A stretch of DNA of 64,000 bases from Aeromicrobium sp. Root472D3. Lineage in GTDB: Bacteria > Actinomycetota > Actinomycetes > Propionibacteriales > Nocardioidaceae. A program made the position numbers and the translations under genes. The stretch covers positions 1,974,505-2,038,504 of the forward strand of contig NZ_LMET01000001.1 of the NCBI RefSeq assembly GCF_001426485.1. Direction: 5' to 3'. Of this stretch, positions 7,243 through 15,677 are shown piece after piece; the first letter of the stretch is position 1; each line of letters starts with the position of its first letter. Under the pieces are notes generated by a model, which did no database searches, was not told the origin of the DNA, and saw only the letters and a list, made by a program, of their open reading frames with translations.

Positions 7243-8577
7243 ATGGAGCGCTGCGACACCGTCGTGGTCGGGGCCGGGGTCGCGGGCCTGACGGCGGCCC
7301 GTCTGCTGGCGCGCGCGGGCCGGCGCGTCGTGGTGCTCGAGGCACGCGACCGCACCGGTGGACGGCTGTGGACCGATCGGACGGACGGCTCGGTCACCGA
7401 CCTCGGCGCGTCCTGGATCCACGGCGTCACCGACAGCCCGGTGGCAGCCGCGGCCGAAGCCTTCGGCATGCGCCCGACCGAGCTCACGGTCGGCGGCTAC
7501 CAGCCCGACAGCCGTCCGATCGCGTACTACGGACCGGACGGTCGGCGGTTGTCGGACGCCGCGACGAGGCGCTTCGTCGACGACGTCCACGCCGTCGACT
7601 CCCTGCTGCCCGCGGTGGTCGCGGGGTCGGCGCCGGACGCCTCGTACGCCGACGTCACCGAGCAGGTGCTCGCCGCGACGGGGTGGGACGCCGAGCGCAC
7701 CGAGCGCGTGCGCGAGTACCTGCGCCACCGCTCGGAGGAGCAGTACGGCGTGTGGATCGACGACCTCGCCGCCCACGGCCTCGACGACGACCAGATCGAC
7801 GGCGACGAGGTCGTCTTCGCCGACGGGTACGACCGGATGACCGAGCACCTGGCGGCGGGCCTCGACGTCCGCCTCGAGCACGTCGTGTCGCGCATCGAGT
7901 GGGGCGACGCCGGCGTGACCGTCAGCGGCGCGTTCGGGACGGTGGCGGCCGGGACCGCCGTGGTCACGGTGCCGGTGGGCGTGCTGCGCGGCGACGACCT
8001 CACGATCGAGCCGGCGCTGCCGGAGCCCGTCGCCGGCGCGCTCGACCGCCTCGCGATGAACGCCTTCGAGAAGATCGTGCTGCGGTTCCCGACGGCGTTC
8101 TGGGACGACGACGTCTACGCGATCCGGCAGCAGGGGCCGCAGGGGCGGTGGTGGCACTCCTGGTACGACCTGACCCGGCTGCACGGCACACCGACGCTCC
8201 TGACGTTCGCAGCGGGTCCGGCCGCCCGCGAGACGCTCGACTGGGACGAGGCCGACGTCGTCGAGTCGGTGCTCGCGCAGCTGCGACGCCTGTTCGGCGA
8301 CCGGGTCGAGCGGCCGACGTCCGTCCACGTCACGCGCTGGCAGGACGACCCGTTCGCGCGCGGGTCGTACGCGTACATGACGGTCGGCTCGACGACGTCC
8401 GACCACGACGACCTCGCGACGCCCGTGGGCGGCGTGCTGCACCTGGCGGGCGAGGCGACGTGGACCGACGACCCGGCGACCGTCACGGCGGCCCTGTGCT
8501 CGGGCCATCGCGCCGCGGTCGCCGTGCTGGGGCGCGACGTGCCGATCGAGGACGCCTGGGCGTCGCTGCCGGGCTGA
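7243..8577 (+). CDS. Flavin-containing monoamine oxidase family protein
   Basis: A 444-residue FAD enzyme. The N-terminal Rossmann motif is VVVGAGVAGLTAARLLARAG, followed by LEARDRTGGRL and GASWIHG, the classic amine-oxidase FAD signature. The C-terminal LAGEATWTDDPATVTAAL segment closes the flavin site. Members oxidise polyamines, monoamines or amino acids to aldehydes with release of hydrogen peroxide. The start at 7243 is fixed by a perfect AGGAGG at 7231-7236. Divergence from an aminotransferase and a shared operator with the transporter operon suggest a role in polyamine breakdown; the substrate itself is inference. Confidence 0.85.
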   Translation: MERCDTVVVGAGVAGLTAARLLARAGRRVVVLEARDRTGGRLWTDRTDGSVTDLGASWIHGVTDSPVAAAAEAFGMRPTELTVGGYQPDSRPIAYYGPDGRRLSDAATRRFVDDVHAVDSLLPAVVAGSAPDASYADVTEQVLAATGWDAERTERVREYLRHRSEEQYGVWIDDLAAHGLDDDQIDGDEVVFADGYDRMTEHLAAGLDVRLEHVVSRIEWGDAGVTVSGAFGTVAAGTAVVTVPVGVLRGDDLTIEPALPEPVAGALDRLAMNAFEKIVLRFPTAFWDDDVYAIRQQGPQGRWWHSWYDLTRLHGTPTLLTFAAGPAARETLDWDEADVVESVLAQLRRLFGDRVERPTSVHVTRWQDDPFARGSYAYMTVGSTTSDHDDLATPVGGVLHLAGEATWTDDPATVTAALCSGHRAAVAVLGRDVPIEDAWASLPG

Positions 8578-8578
8578 C

Positions 8579-9565
8579 TCAGGCGGGCACGTGGTCGATG
8601 CCGGCGGCGCGGCACACGTACGTCCACACCGACCGGCGCGCGTCGGGGTCGTCGGCCCTGCCCGGCAGGAAGTACGTCGAGCGCGGACGGCGGTCGCTCC
8701 AGAAGCGTCCGCTCGTGCGGGTCGCGAGGGGTGACGCCGTGAGCCACACGATCGTGTCGGCGCCCTGCTCGGCGGTCCGCAGGATCGGTCCGATGACCTT
8801 GGCGAACCGCGGCATCGACTCCGTGACGCCCGGGGTGTCGGCCCAGCCCGGGTGCATGCTGTGCACGACGATGCCGTCGGCGGAGTACCGCTTGGCCATC
8901 AGCTCGGTCATCGTGACCTGGATGCGCTTGGTGCGCGCGTACGCGCGGATGCCCTCGTAGCGCCCGCGCCGGTACTCGATGTCGTCGCCGATCGAGGCGT
9001 CGAGGGGGGCCGAGTACATGCCGCCCGACGACACGATCACGACGCGCGGCGCCTCGGCGGCTGCCAGCGTCTCGCGCAGCAGCTCGGTCAGCAGGAGCGG
9101 TCCGATCGCGTGGGTCGCGAGCGCGAGCTCGTGGCCCTGGTCGGTCTCGGTGCGCTCGGGCGGCATGACGCCGGCGTCGTGGACGATCGCGTGCAGGGCC
9201 CCGACGTCCTTGGTCAGGGCCGCGGCGTAGGCGCGGACCGAGTCGAGGTCGCTGACGTCGCAGACCTCCTCGACGAGCTGCGCGTCGGGCACGTCGCGGC
9301 GGACCAGGTCGGCGGAGTCGCGCAGGCGATCGGCGTCGCGGCCGACGAGGTGGACGGTGGCGCCCAGACGGGCGATGCCGGTCGCGGCGGCGCGTCCGAG
9401 GCCGCTGCTGCCGCCCGTCACGACGACGTGGCGGCCGACCAGGGCCTGCGGGTCGGGGTCGTCGGCCCACCAGCGACGGCGCAGCGCCGGGCCGATCGCC
9501 GAGTAGCCGCCGATGAGGGACTTGTCGAGGACGGTGTCGACGACGGACGTCAGGGGAGAGGCCAT
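8579..9565 (-). CDS. Short-chain dehydrogenase/reductase, extended N-terminus
   Basis: A 328-residue NAD(P)-dependent oxidoreductase. The cofactor motif TGGSSGLG begins near residue 50, after a hydrophilic extension that includes RRRWWADDP. The usual NNAG is replaced by HDAGV, an altered first position. The catalytic serines are in VVIVSSGG, and the YARTK motif supplies the Tyr and Lys. The HPGWADTPG segment resembles eukaryotic DHRS12-like proteins. The substrate is unknown. It is convergent with the amine oxidase, with a single base between the stops. The start at 9565 is supported by TACCGT 6 bases upstream (leaderless). Confidence 0.82.
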   Translation of the reverse strand: MASPLTSVVDTVLDKSLIGGYSAIGPALRRRWWADDPDPQALVGRHVVVTGGSSGLGRAAATGIARLGATVHLVGRDADRLRDSADLVRRDVPDAQLVEEVCDVSDLDSVRAYAAALTKDVGALHAIVHDAGVMPPERTETDQGHELALATHAIGPLLLTELLRETLAAAEAPRVVIVSSGGMYSAPLDASIGDDIEYRRGRYEGIRAYARTKRIQVTMTELMAKRYSADGIVVHSMHPGWADTPGVTESMPRFAKVIGPILRTAEQGADTIVWLTASPLATRTSGRFWSDRRPRSTYFLPGRADDPDARRSVWTYVCRAAGIDHVPA

Positions 9566-9571
9566 GCCCCC

Positions 9572-9577
9572 ACGGTA
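9572..9577 (-). promoter_or_regulatory. Leaderless-type -10 hexamer for the SDR gene
   Basis: TACCGT on the minus strand, 6 bases before the ATG at 9565. Confidence 0.5.
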
Positions 9578-9593
9578 GGCGGGGACGAAAGCA

Positions 9594-9630
9594 GATGCAT
9601 CGTCACCGGCATGTGGTCACGACGCCTCAT
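9594..9630. repeat. Palindromic repeat copy 1 flanking the DUF559-like gene
   Basis: The word GATGCATCGTCACCGG is followed by a pyrimidine and ATGTGGTC. The same string recurs at 10609-10645, on the other side of the gene. The repeat is itself an imperfect palindrome (GATGCATC at one end, GATGC/GACGC at the other). The 3' end of the gene reads through part of it. Confidence 0.6.
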
Positions 9631-10511
9631 GGTCGCGAGGCATCAGGTTTCGTCCAGCCCCGGGCGAGGAAGAGGCGCACGAGCTGGTCGCCGACCTCCG
9701 CCCTCTGGCGTCGCACGGAGAACGACGAGAACGCGAGCAGGCGCCGTCCTCCGATGACGATCTCGTTCGCGCGGGTCAGGTCGGTGCTCCACTGCTCGGC
9801 CTCCAGGTGACCCACGCCGTGCACCTCGACGGCGATGTCCCACTCGTCCCACGTCGCATCGAGGTAGAAGCGGCCGTCAGAGCCCTTCGCCCTCGCCTGA
9901 CGGGTGGGAGCGGGCAGGCCCACCGACCGGCGGACGTCGTCGAAGTCGCGCTCGGGCAACGACTGGATGCCGCCGACGGCGTCGAGGACCGACTCGACGA
10001 TGAGGGCGCGCCGACGGCACGGTCCACGACGCTGCAGTGCCTCCCGCACGGTGCGGGCCGACACGAGGCCCTGCTGGAGCGCGGCGATGACGTAGGTGCG
10101 TGCCGCCCGGTCGCTGGGCGCCCAGCTCGCGGCGTCGACGAGCGACCGAGCCGTGCGAGTGCGGCGTGGTTCGTGGGTCGGGTGCACGTCCTCGTGGTCG
10201 AGTCGCGTCGACCAGTGGAAGACGGCGTCGTGCTGGGGGCGCCGGGCACCTTCGGGCAGCACGACCCAGGTCGTGGTCTGCCCGAAGCCCTTCAGGCGAT
10301 CCCGTTCGAGTGCCGTCAGGCCACCCAGCGCGGACGCCGGTGGTGCGAGGCACAGCGCCAGCTCCTGCTGCTCGCGTCGGTCGAGCTCGCGGTTGTGCGT
10401 GACGACGACACCTCGGGCGGGCCGGCGCCACTGGCCGCGCCGCACGCGCCACCGGACGGTGGCGGCGCCGAAGGCCGTGTCGGCCTCCGCGCTCCGGAAC
10501 ACGGTTCTCAT
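9627..10511 (-). CDS. DUF559-like protein with Vsr/PDDEXK-type C-terminal domain
   Basis: A 294-residue protein of a type common in actinobacterial genomes. The N-terminal part has RRGQWRRPARGVVVTHN, similar to AbiEi-like winged-helix leader regions. The C-terminal third (YLDATWDEWDIAVEVHG, then NEIVIGGRRLLAFSSFSVR) resembles the Vsr/DUF559 nuclease-like core, with a D-x(n)-ExxG pattern. No catalytic activity is proven. The start at 10511 follows CAGCAT at 6 bases (leaderless). Copies of a palindromic repeat lie on both sides, and a second, broken copy of the C-terminus lies at 31090-31290, which suggests a family that moves or duplicates. The biological role is unknown. Confidence 0.6.
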   Translation of the reverse strand: MRTVFRSAEADTAFGAATVRWRVRRGQWRRPARGVVVTHNRELDRREQQELALCLAPPASALGGLTALERDRLKGFGQTTTWVVLPEGARRPQHDAVFHWSTRLDHEDVHPTHEPRRTRTARSLVDAASWAPSDRAARTYVIAALQQGLVSARTVREALQRRGPCRRRALIVESVLDAVGGIQSLPERDFDDVRRSVGLPAPTRQARAKGSDGRFYLDATWDEWDIAVEVHGVGHLEAEQWSTDLTRANEIVIGGRRLLAFSSFSVRRQRAEVGDQLVRLFLARGWTKPDASRP

Positions 10512-10517
10512 GGCGCG

Positions 10518-10523
10518 ATGCTG
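10518..10523 (-). promoter_or_regulatory. Leaderless-type -10 hexamer for the DUF559-like gene
   Basis: CAGCAT on the minus strand, 6 bases before the ATG at 10511. Confidence 0.4.
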
Positions 10524-10601
10524 GCGCGGGCCCCCACCCGACCGCGCCCCTCGTCGTCCCGCCTGAGGACATCTGACGACCCGCGGGGCCCTGTGGACCC
10601 A

Positions 10602-10648
10602 CGAAACCTGATGCATCGTCACCGGTATGTGGTCGTGATGCATCAGCT
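10602..10648. repeat. Palindromic repeat copy 2 flanking the DUF559-like gene
   Basis: CTGATGCATC (10608-10617) and GATGCATCAG (10637-10646) are perfect inverted arms around a 19-base centre. The leading CGAAACCTGATGC also occurs, inverted, at the 3' end of the DUF559-like gene (9640-9652). The copy lies between that gene and the response regulator gene. Confidence 0.6.
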
Positions 10649-10656
10649 CTCGTCGG

Positions 10657-11337
10657 CTAGAGCAGGCCGGCCTCGTGCATCGCGATCGCGACCTGGACGC
10701 GGTTGGTCGCGCCGAGCTTGGTGAACAGGTGCGAGATGTGCGCCTTCACGGTCGCGACGCTCATGTGCAGCGAGACGGCGATCTCGGCGTTCGACGCGCC
10801 GCGGCCGATCGCCACCGCGACCTCGCGCTCGCGGTCGGTCAGGCACGCGACGCGCTCGAGGGCCTGCCCCGCGCGCACGTCGGGCACGGCGTCGGTCACC
10901 TGACGGATCAGCTGCTCGGTGATCGCGGGCGACAGCATCGGCTCGCCGGCGACGACCCGCGCGACGGCATCGACGATGTCGGCGGGCGGCGTGTCCTTCA
11001 GGAGGAAGCCGTTGGCGCCCGCCGCGAGCGCCCGGACGACGTACTCGTCGGCGTCGAACGTCGTCAGCACGATGACCTTCGGCGCGTCGGGCAGCGCGAC
11101 GAGCGCGGCGGTCGCGGCGATGCCGTCCATGACCGGCATGCGGATGTCCATCAGGACGAGGTCGATGCCCCCGGCCCGCACGCGGCGCACCGCCTCCTGG
11201 CCGTCCGAGGCCTCGCCGACGACGTCGATCGTGGAGGAGCCGCCCAGGATCATCGCCAGCCCGGCCCGCACGAGCGCGTCGTCGTCGGCGAGCAGCACCC
11301 GGATCGGTGCGTCCGTGCCCGGCCCCGCTCCCGTCAC
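10657..11337 (-). CDS. NarL/LuxR-family response regulator
   Basis: A 226-residue DNA-binding regulator. The receiver domain (residues 12-130) has the acidic pair DDD near 18-20, the phospho-acceptor Asp64 in LVLMDIRMP, and the LLKD lysine. The C-terminal HTH reads LTDREREVAVAIGRGASNAE followed by SVATVKAHISHLFTKL. GTG at 11337 overlaps the kinase stop (GTGA), which sets the start; the longer frame runs inside the kinase gene. It is the cognate partner of the kinase and most likely controls the divergent ABC exporter. Confidence 0.9.
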   Translation of the reverse strand: MTGAGPGTDAPIRVLLADDDALVRAGLAMILGGSSTIDVVGEASDGQEAVRRVRAGGIDLVLMDIRMPVMDGIAATAALVALPDAPKVIVLTTFDADEYVVRALAAGANGFLLKDTPPADIVDAVARVVAGEPMLSPAITEQLIRQVTDAVPDVRAGQALERVACLTDREREVAVAIGRGASNAEIAVSLHMSVATVKAHISHLFTKLGATNRVQVAIAMHEAGLL

Positions 11338-12491
11338 GTCGGCCACGGCAGCCACGTCTCGAGCACGAACTCGGCAGCGGGGGAGACCTCGTGCGTCAGG
11401 GTGCCGCCCGCCAGCTCGGCCCGTTCGGCCAGCCCTGCGAGCCCGAGCCCCGACCGGGGGGCCGACGCGACCGGCTCGCCGACGCGCAACGGGTTGCGCA
11501 CCTCGATCGTCAGGCCGTCGGCGGGACCGCCCGTGAGCGTCACCGACACCAGCGTGTCGGCGGCGTGCTTGCGGGCGTTGGTCAGCCCCTCCTGGACGAC
11601 CCGGTACGCCGTGCGGCCCAGGGCGTCGGGGACGTCGGCCAGCTCGACCCCGACCCACAGGTCGACGCGCGTGCCCGAGGCGCGCGCCTCGTCGACCAGC
11701 GCCCGCAGGTCGCTCGCCGACGGCTGCGGACGCTCCGGGGCCGAGTCGCCGGGGCCGTCGCGCAGCACGCCCAGCACCTCGCGCAGCTCGACCATCGCGC
11801 GGTGCGAGTTGTCCTGGATGATCCCGGCCGTCGTGCGCACCTCGTCGCGGCTGAGGTCGTCGCGGTACGCCAGCGCACCCGCGTGCATCGTGACGAGCGA
11901 GATGCGGTGGGCCAGGACGTCGTGCATCTCGCGGGCGATGCGCGAGCGCTCGGCGGTGCGCGCCTGCGCGACGCGCGAGGCCTGCTCGACCTCGGCGGTC
12001 TCGGCGCGCTCGCGCAGCGTCGCGATGAGCTCGCGACGCGACCCGATGAACATGCCCCACGCGACGGTGGCGGCGACGACCACCGCGACGAACGGGATCG
12101 TGAACGCGAAGTCCTGCGTGCTGACGGGGTTCATGCGCTCGAGCGCGAGCCCGGCCACCAGACCGAGCGCCGCGACGGGCAGGACCTCGCGCCACCGGCG
12201 CCGCGTCGCGAGGGAGACGAGGGCCAGCGTCGCGGGCCCGCCCGACGACCACGAGACGACCGTGACGGCGTTGACGACCACGGCGACCGCGAACGGGTGC
12301 CGGCGCCGCCAGGCCAGCAGGACCAGCGAGAACACGCCGAGGCCCAGGTCGGTCCAGAACCACCAGCGCCGGTGGTCCCACTGCCACGGGGCGATCTCGA
12401 ACCAGGAGATCGCCGAGATCGCGACGACGAGGACGTACCGCCACGCATGATTCCACCAGCGCAGGGGCGGCTGGTACGTCACGGAGGGCAC
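11334..12491 (-). CDS. Sensor histidine kinase, DesK/HisKA_3 type
   Basis: A 385-residue membrane kinase. The N-terminal 150 residues hold four to five hydrophobic segments with very short loops, so the signal is probably sensed in the membrane. The dimerisation motif AREMHDVLAHRISLVTMHAG carries the phospho-acceptor His near 190. The ATPase domain has NARKHA (N-box) and GLGLAGLAERAEL (G-box). In related systems such kinases respond to membrane fluidity or cell-envelope drugs and control an adjacent ABC exporter, as found here. The second of two adjacent GTG codons (12491) is preferred because TAGCCT lies exactly 6 bases upstream. Confidence 0.88.
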   Translation of the reverse strand: MPSVTYQPPLRWWNHAWRYVLVVAISAISWFEIAPWQWDHRRWWFWTDLGLGVFSLVLLAWRRRHPFAVAVVVNAVTVVSWSSGGPATLALVSLATRRRWREVLPVAALGLVAGLALERMNPVSTQDFAFTIPFVAVVVAATVAWGMFIGSRRELIATLRERAETAEVEQASRVAQARTAERSRIAREMHDVLAHRISLVTMHAGALAYRDDLSRDEVRTTAGIIQDNSHRAMVELREVLGVLRDGPGDSAPERPQPSASDLRALVDEARASGTRVDLWVGVELADVPDALGRTAYRVVQEGLTNARKHAADTLVSVTLTGGPADGLTIEVRNPLRVGEPVASAPRSGLGLAGLAERAELAGGTLTHEVSPAAEFVLETWLPWPT

Positions 12492-12497
12492 CACCCA

Positions 12498-12503
12498 AGG
12501 CTA
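12498..12503 (-). promoter_or_regulatory. Leaderless-type -10 hexamer for the two-component operon
   Basis: TAGCCT on the minus strand, 6 bases before the GTG at 12491. Confidence 0.55.
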
Positions 12504-12607
12504 GGGGCGCGGTGTCCCGTCCACAGCAGCAGAAGGTCTGCGCCGTCTCATACTTTCGGCTAGCGCGACATGGTCCCCGGGTGGATGACTCCGGGCTCCC
12601 GGTGCCC

Positions 12608-12613
12608 CAGAGT
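12608..12613 (+). promoter_or_regulatory. Leaderless-type -10 hexamer for the ABC exporter operon
   Basis: CAGAGT, then GGAGGC, then ATG at 12620. The GGAGG looks like a ribosome binding site, but it sits one base from the ATG, which is too close to work as one. The -10 reading fits the pattern seen at 20 other genes here. Confidence 0.5.
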
Positions 12614-12619
12614 GGAGGC

Positions 12620-13519
12620 ATGATCACAGTTGACCGTCTCACCAAGACCTACGGTGCGTACCGCGCCGTCGACGACGTGTCGTTCACGTGCCGCCCCGGA
12701 GCCGTCACCGGCTTCCTCGGCCCGAACGGTGCCGGCAAGTCGACGACGATGCGCATCATCGCCGGCCTCACGCCCGCCACGTCCGGCACCGCGCACGTCA
12801 GCGGTGTCAACTACCTCGACATCCCCAACCCGGGCACGCAGATCGGCGTCCTGCTCGACGCCTCGGCCCAGCACGCGGGCCGCACCGGCCGCGAGATCCT
12901 GATGCTGAGCGCGCTCACGATGGGCCTGCCCACGTCGCGCGTCGACCAGATGCTCGAGCTCGTCAGCCTGACGCCGGCCGAGTCCAAGCGCCGCGTCAAG
13001 AACTACTCGCTCGGCATGCGCCAGCGGCTCGGCATCGCCAACGCGCTGATGGGCGATCCCAAGATCCTGATGCTCGACGAGCCGGCCAACGGCCTCGACC
13101 CCGCCGGCATCCACTGGATGCGCAGCCTGCTGCGCGACTACGCCAACCGCGGCGGCACGGTCCTGCTGTCGTCGCACCTGCTGCACGAGATCGAGGTCAT
13201 CGCCGACGAGATCATCGTCATCGGCCAGGGCAAGATCGTCGCCGAGGGCACCAAGGCCGAGCTGCTGCAGACCGCCGGCACGTTCGTCAAGGCCGGTGAC
13301 GCCTCGGCGCTGGCCAACGCGCTGACCGCGGCCGGCATCTCGTCCGGTCCGTCCGGCGACGGGGGACTGCGCACCGAGACCGACCCGGCCACGGTCGGCA
13401 AGGCCGCCGCGGCAGCCGGCGTCGCGCTCGTCGAGCTGCGCCCCGCCGACGGCGCCGGCCTGGAGGAGATGTTCCTCCAGCTGACGTCGACCACCCAGCG
13501 CGAAGGAGCCTCCTCATGA
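12620..13519 (+). CDS. ABC-2 type transporter ATP-binding protein
   Basis: A 299-residue ATPase of the drug/lipid exporter class. Walker A is GPNGAGKST, the signature is NYSLGMRQRLGIANAL, and Walker B is ILMLDEPANGLDP. The switch His follows in LLSSHLLHEIEVIAD. The last 80 residues form the variable C-terminal extension seen in BcrA/NatA-like ATPases. It is coupled to the permease gene by an ATGA overlap and is divergent from the two-component system that probably regulates it. The exported substrate is not readable. Confidence 0.88.
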   Translation: MITVDRLTKTYGAYRAVDDVSFTCRPGAVTGFLGPNGAGKSTTMRIIAGLTPATSGTAHVSGVNYLDIPNPGTQIGVLLDASAQHAGRTGREILMLSALTMGLPTSRVDQMLELVSLTPAESKRRVKNYSLGMRQRLGIANALMGDPKILMLDEPANGLDPAGIHWMRSLLRDYANRGGTVLLSSHLLHEIEVIADEIIVIGQGKIVAEGTKAELLQTAGTFVKAGDASALANALTAAGISSGPSGDGGLRTETDPATVGKAAAAAGVALVELRPADGAGLEEMFLQLTSTTQREGASS

Positions 13520-14310
13520 GCACGACCACCGCACCCGTCACGATCGACACGAGCCGTCCGGGAGTTCCCCTGGGCCGTCTGGTCAAGGTCGAGCTCCGCA
13601 AGATGTTCAACACCCGGTCGGGCTTCTGGCTCATGATGAGCATCGCGATCGTGGCCCTGCTGGCGACGATCGGCTGCATCCTGTTCGTGCCGGACGACCA
13701 GCTCGAGTACGCGGTGTTCGCCGGGGCGATCGGCTTCCCGATGGCGCTGCTGCTGCCGGTCATCGCGATCCTGTCGGTCACGGGCGAGTGGAGCCAGCGC
13801 ACGGGTCTGATCACGTTCACGCTGGTGCCGCACCGTGGCAGCGTCATCGCGGCCAAGGCGATCGCAGCCGTCATCGTCGGCGTCGTCGGCATGTCGGTCG
13901 CGCTGCTGATCGGCGTCGTCGGCAACCTCGCGGCCGCCGCGATCAACGGCGTCGACGTCGTCTGGAACTTCGGCGCGTCCGACGTCATCGGCCTGCTGGT
14001 CGCGAACGTCCTGGGCCTGCTCGTCGGCTTCATGCTCGGCGTCCTGATCCGCAACACCCCCGGCGCGATCGTCGGGTACGTCGTGTACTCGTTCCTGCTG
14101 CCGGTGATCTTCCAGCTCCTGGCGAGCCTGCAGGAGTGGTTCAGCGACCTGCGTCCGTGGGTCGACTTCAACTTCTCGCAGGCGCCGCTGCTCGACGGCA
14201 ACGGACCCTCCGGCGAGGAGTGGGCCCAGCTGGGCACCTCGGGCCTGATCTGGCTCATCATCCCGATGAGCGTGGGCGTCTGGGCGGTGCTCCGCTCCGA
14301 GGTCAAGTAG
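13516..14310 (+). CDS. ABC-2 type transporter permease
   Basis: A 264-residue membrane protein with about six hydrophobic helices after a soluble N-terminus of about 35 residues (ending LGRLVKVELRKMFNTRSGFW, the usual coupling helix of ABC-2 permeases). It overlaps the ATPase gene by four bases (ATGA). It forms the membrane channel of the exporter with the preceding ATPase. A strong hairpin lies 86 bases after its stop. Confidence 0.85.
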   Translation: MSTTTAPVTIDTSRPGVPLGRLVKVELRKMFNTRSGFWLMMSIAIVALLATIGCILFVPDDQLEYAVFAGAIGFPMALLLPVIAILSVTGEWSQRTGLITFTLVPHRGSVIAAKAIAAVIVGVVGMSVALLIGVVGNLAAAAINGVDVVWNFGASDVIGLLVANVLGLLVGFMLGVLIRNTPGAIVGYVVYSFLLPVIFQLLASLQEWFSDLRPWVDFNFSQAPLLDGNGPSGEEWAQLGTSGLIWLIIPMSVGVWAVLRSEVK

Positions 14311-14396
14311 ACCCCGGCGACACAGACCTCCGGGGCGCGAGGCGGCGACAGGACATCTCCGCCGGGCGTCCCGGACAGCCGGCCCGGCCGGTGACG

Positions 14397-14426
14397 GTGG
14401 CGGCGTGCTCCTGAGCACGTCGCCAC
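14397..14426 (+). terminator. Hairpin after the ABC exporter operon
   Basis: GTGGCGGCGTGCT, loop CCTG, and AGCACGTCGCCAC: a 13-bp stem with one G-T pair, between the permease gene and dxr. There is no T tract, as is common in high-GC actinobacteria. Confidence 0.55.
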
Positions 14427-14462
14427 TCGTCGTCGGCGGACGGTCGCACGCCAGCCGGGTGC

Positions 14463-14468
14463 CACAAT
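14463..14468 (+). promoter_or_regulatory. Leaderless-type -10 hexamer for dxr
   Basis: CACAAT, 6 bases before the ATG at 14475. Confidence 0.5.
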
Positions 14469-14474
14469 GGCCCC

Positions 14475-15677
14475 ATGCGCACGCGTGTGGCCGTCCTCGG
14501 CTCGACCGGATCGATCGGCACCCAGGCCCTCGAGGTCGTCGCCGCCAACCCCGACCGGTTCGAGGTCGTGGCGCTCGCCGCGGGCGGGGCCAACCCGCGG
14601 CTGCTCGCCGAGCAGGCGATCGCCTTCGACGTCCCGCTGGTGGGGGTCGCCCGCGCCAGCGCCGCCGAGGACGTCCAGCTCGCGCTGTACGCCGAGGCGC
14701 AGCGCAACGGCTACGCCCATGGCGACCACCGCGTGCCGCGCCTGCTGGCGGGCCCCGACGCGGCCAGCCAGATCGCGCGCACGCCGTGCGACGTCGTGCT
14801 CAACGGCATGACGGGAGCCGTCGGCCTGCTGCCCACGCTCGCTGCGCTCGAGACCGGCACGACGCTCGCGCTGGCCAACAAGGAGTCGCTGATCATCGGC
14901 GGATCGCTCGTGATCGACGCCGCCGCCCCCGGGCAGCTCGTCCCGGTCGACTCCGAGCACTCGGCGCTGGCGCAGGCGATGCGCGGCGAGAGGCCCGACG
15001 ACGTCCGCCGGCTGGTCGTCACGGCCAGCGGCGGTCCGTTCCGCGGACGCACGCGGGCCGAGCTGGCCGACGTCACGCCCGAGCAGGCCATGGCCCACCC
15101 GACGTGGGACATGGGCCCGGTCATCACGATCAACTCCGCGACCCTCGTCAACAAGGGCCTCGAGGTCATCGAGGCGCACCTGCTGTTCGGCATCGGCTTC
15201 GACCGCATCGAGGTCGTGGTGCACCCGCCGTCGATCGTCCACTCGATGGTCGAGTTCGTCGACGGCGCCACGATGCTGCAGGCGTCGCCGCCCGACATGA
15301 AGCTACCGATCGCGCTGGGGCTGTCGTGGCCCGACCGCGTCCCGGACGCCGCGGCCGGCTGCGACTGGTCCAGCCCCGCGACGTGGGAGTTCTTCCCCCT
15401 CGACGAGGAGGCCTTCCCGGCCGTCTCCCTCGCGCGGCGCGCCGGCGAGTTCGGTCGCACGGGTCCGGCGGTCTTCAACGCCGCCAACGAGGTGTGCGTC
15501 GAGGCGTTCGTCGACGGACGGTTGGACTTCCTCGGCATAGTGGACACGGTGGGCGCAGTCCTCGACGAGCACGTCTCCGACCCGGACGCCGCCCGCCAGG
15601 AGATGAGCCTCGACGGCGTGCTGGGCGCCGACGCGTGGGCCCGCGAGCGGGCCGGAGAACTGGTGGGACAGAGATGA
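14475..15677 (+). CDS. dxr: 1-deoxy-D-xylulose 5-phosphate reductoisomerase
   Basis: A 400-residue enzyme that converts DXP to 2-C-methyl-D-erythritol 4-phosphate with NADPH, the first committed step of the MEP isoprenoid pathway. The NADPH loop [12 protein letters not shown] is at the N-terminus. [10 protein letters not shown] and [10 protein letters not shown] (with the metal-binding Asp and Glu) mark the catalytic region, and the C-terminal [13 protein letters not shown] is typical. Its stop overlaps the rseP start (ATGA), and ispG follows, so two enzymes of one pathway flank a membrane protease, as in Mycobacterium. Confidence 0.95.
   Translation: MRTRVAVLGSTGSIGTQALEVVAANPDRFEVVALAAGGANPRLLAEQAIAFDVPLVGVARASAAEDVQLALYAEAQRNGYAHGDHRVPRLLAGPDAASQIARTPCDVVLNGMTGAVGLLPTLAALETGTTLALANKESLIIGGSLVIDAAAPGQLVPVDSEHSALAQAMRGERPDDVRRLVVTASGGPFRGRTRAELADVTPEQAMAHPTWDMGPVITINSATLVNKGLEVIEAHLLFGIGFDRIEVVVHPPSIVHSMVEFVDGATMLQASPPDMKLPIALGLSWPDRVPDAAAGCDWSSPATWEFFPLDEEAFPAVSLARRAGEFGRTGPAVFNAANEVCVEAFVDGRLDFLGIVDTVGAVLDEHVSDPDAARQEMSLDGVLGADAWARERAGELVGQR

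Noticed and set aside
12614-12618. GGAGG as ribosome binding site of the ABC ATPase gene
   Set aside because: It is one base from the ATG, too close for initiation. The leaderless -10 interpretation fits better.
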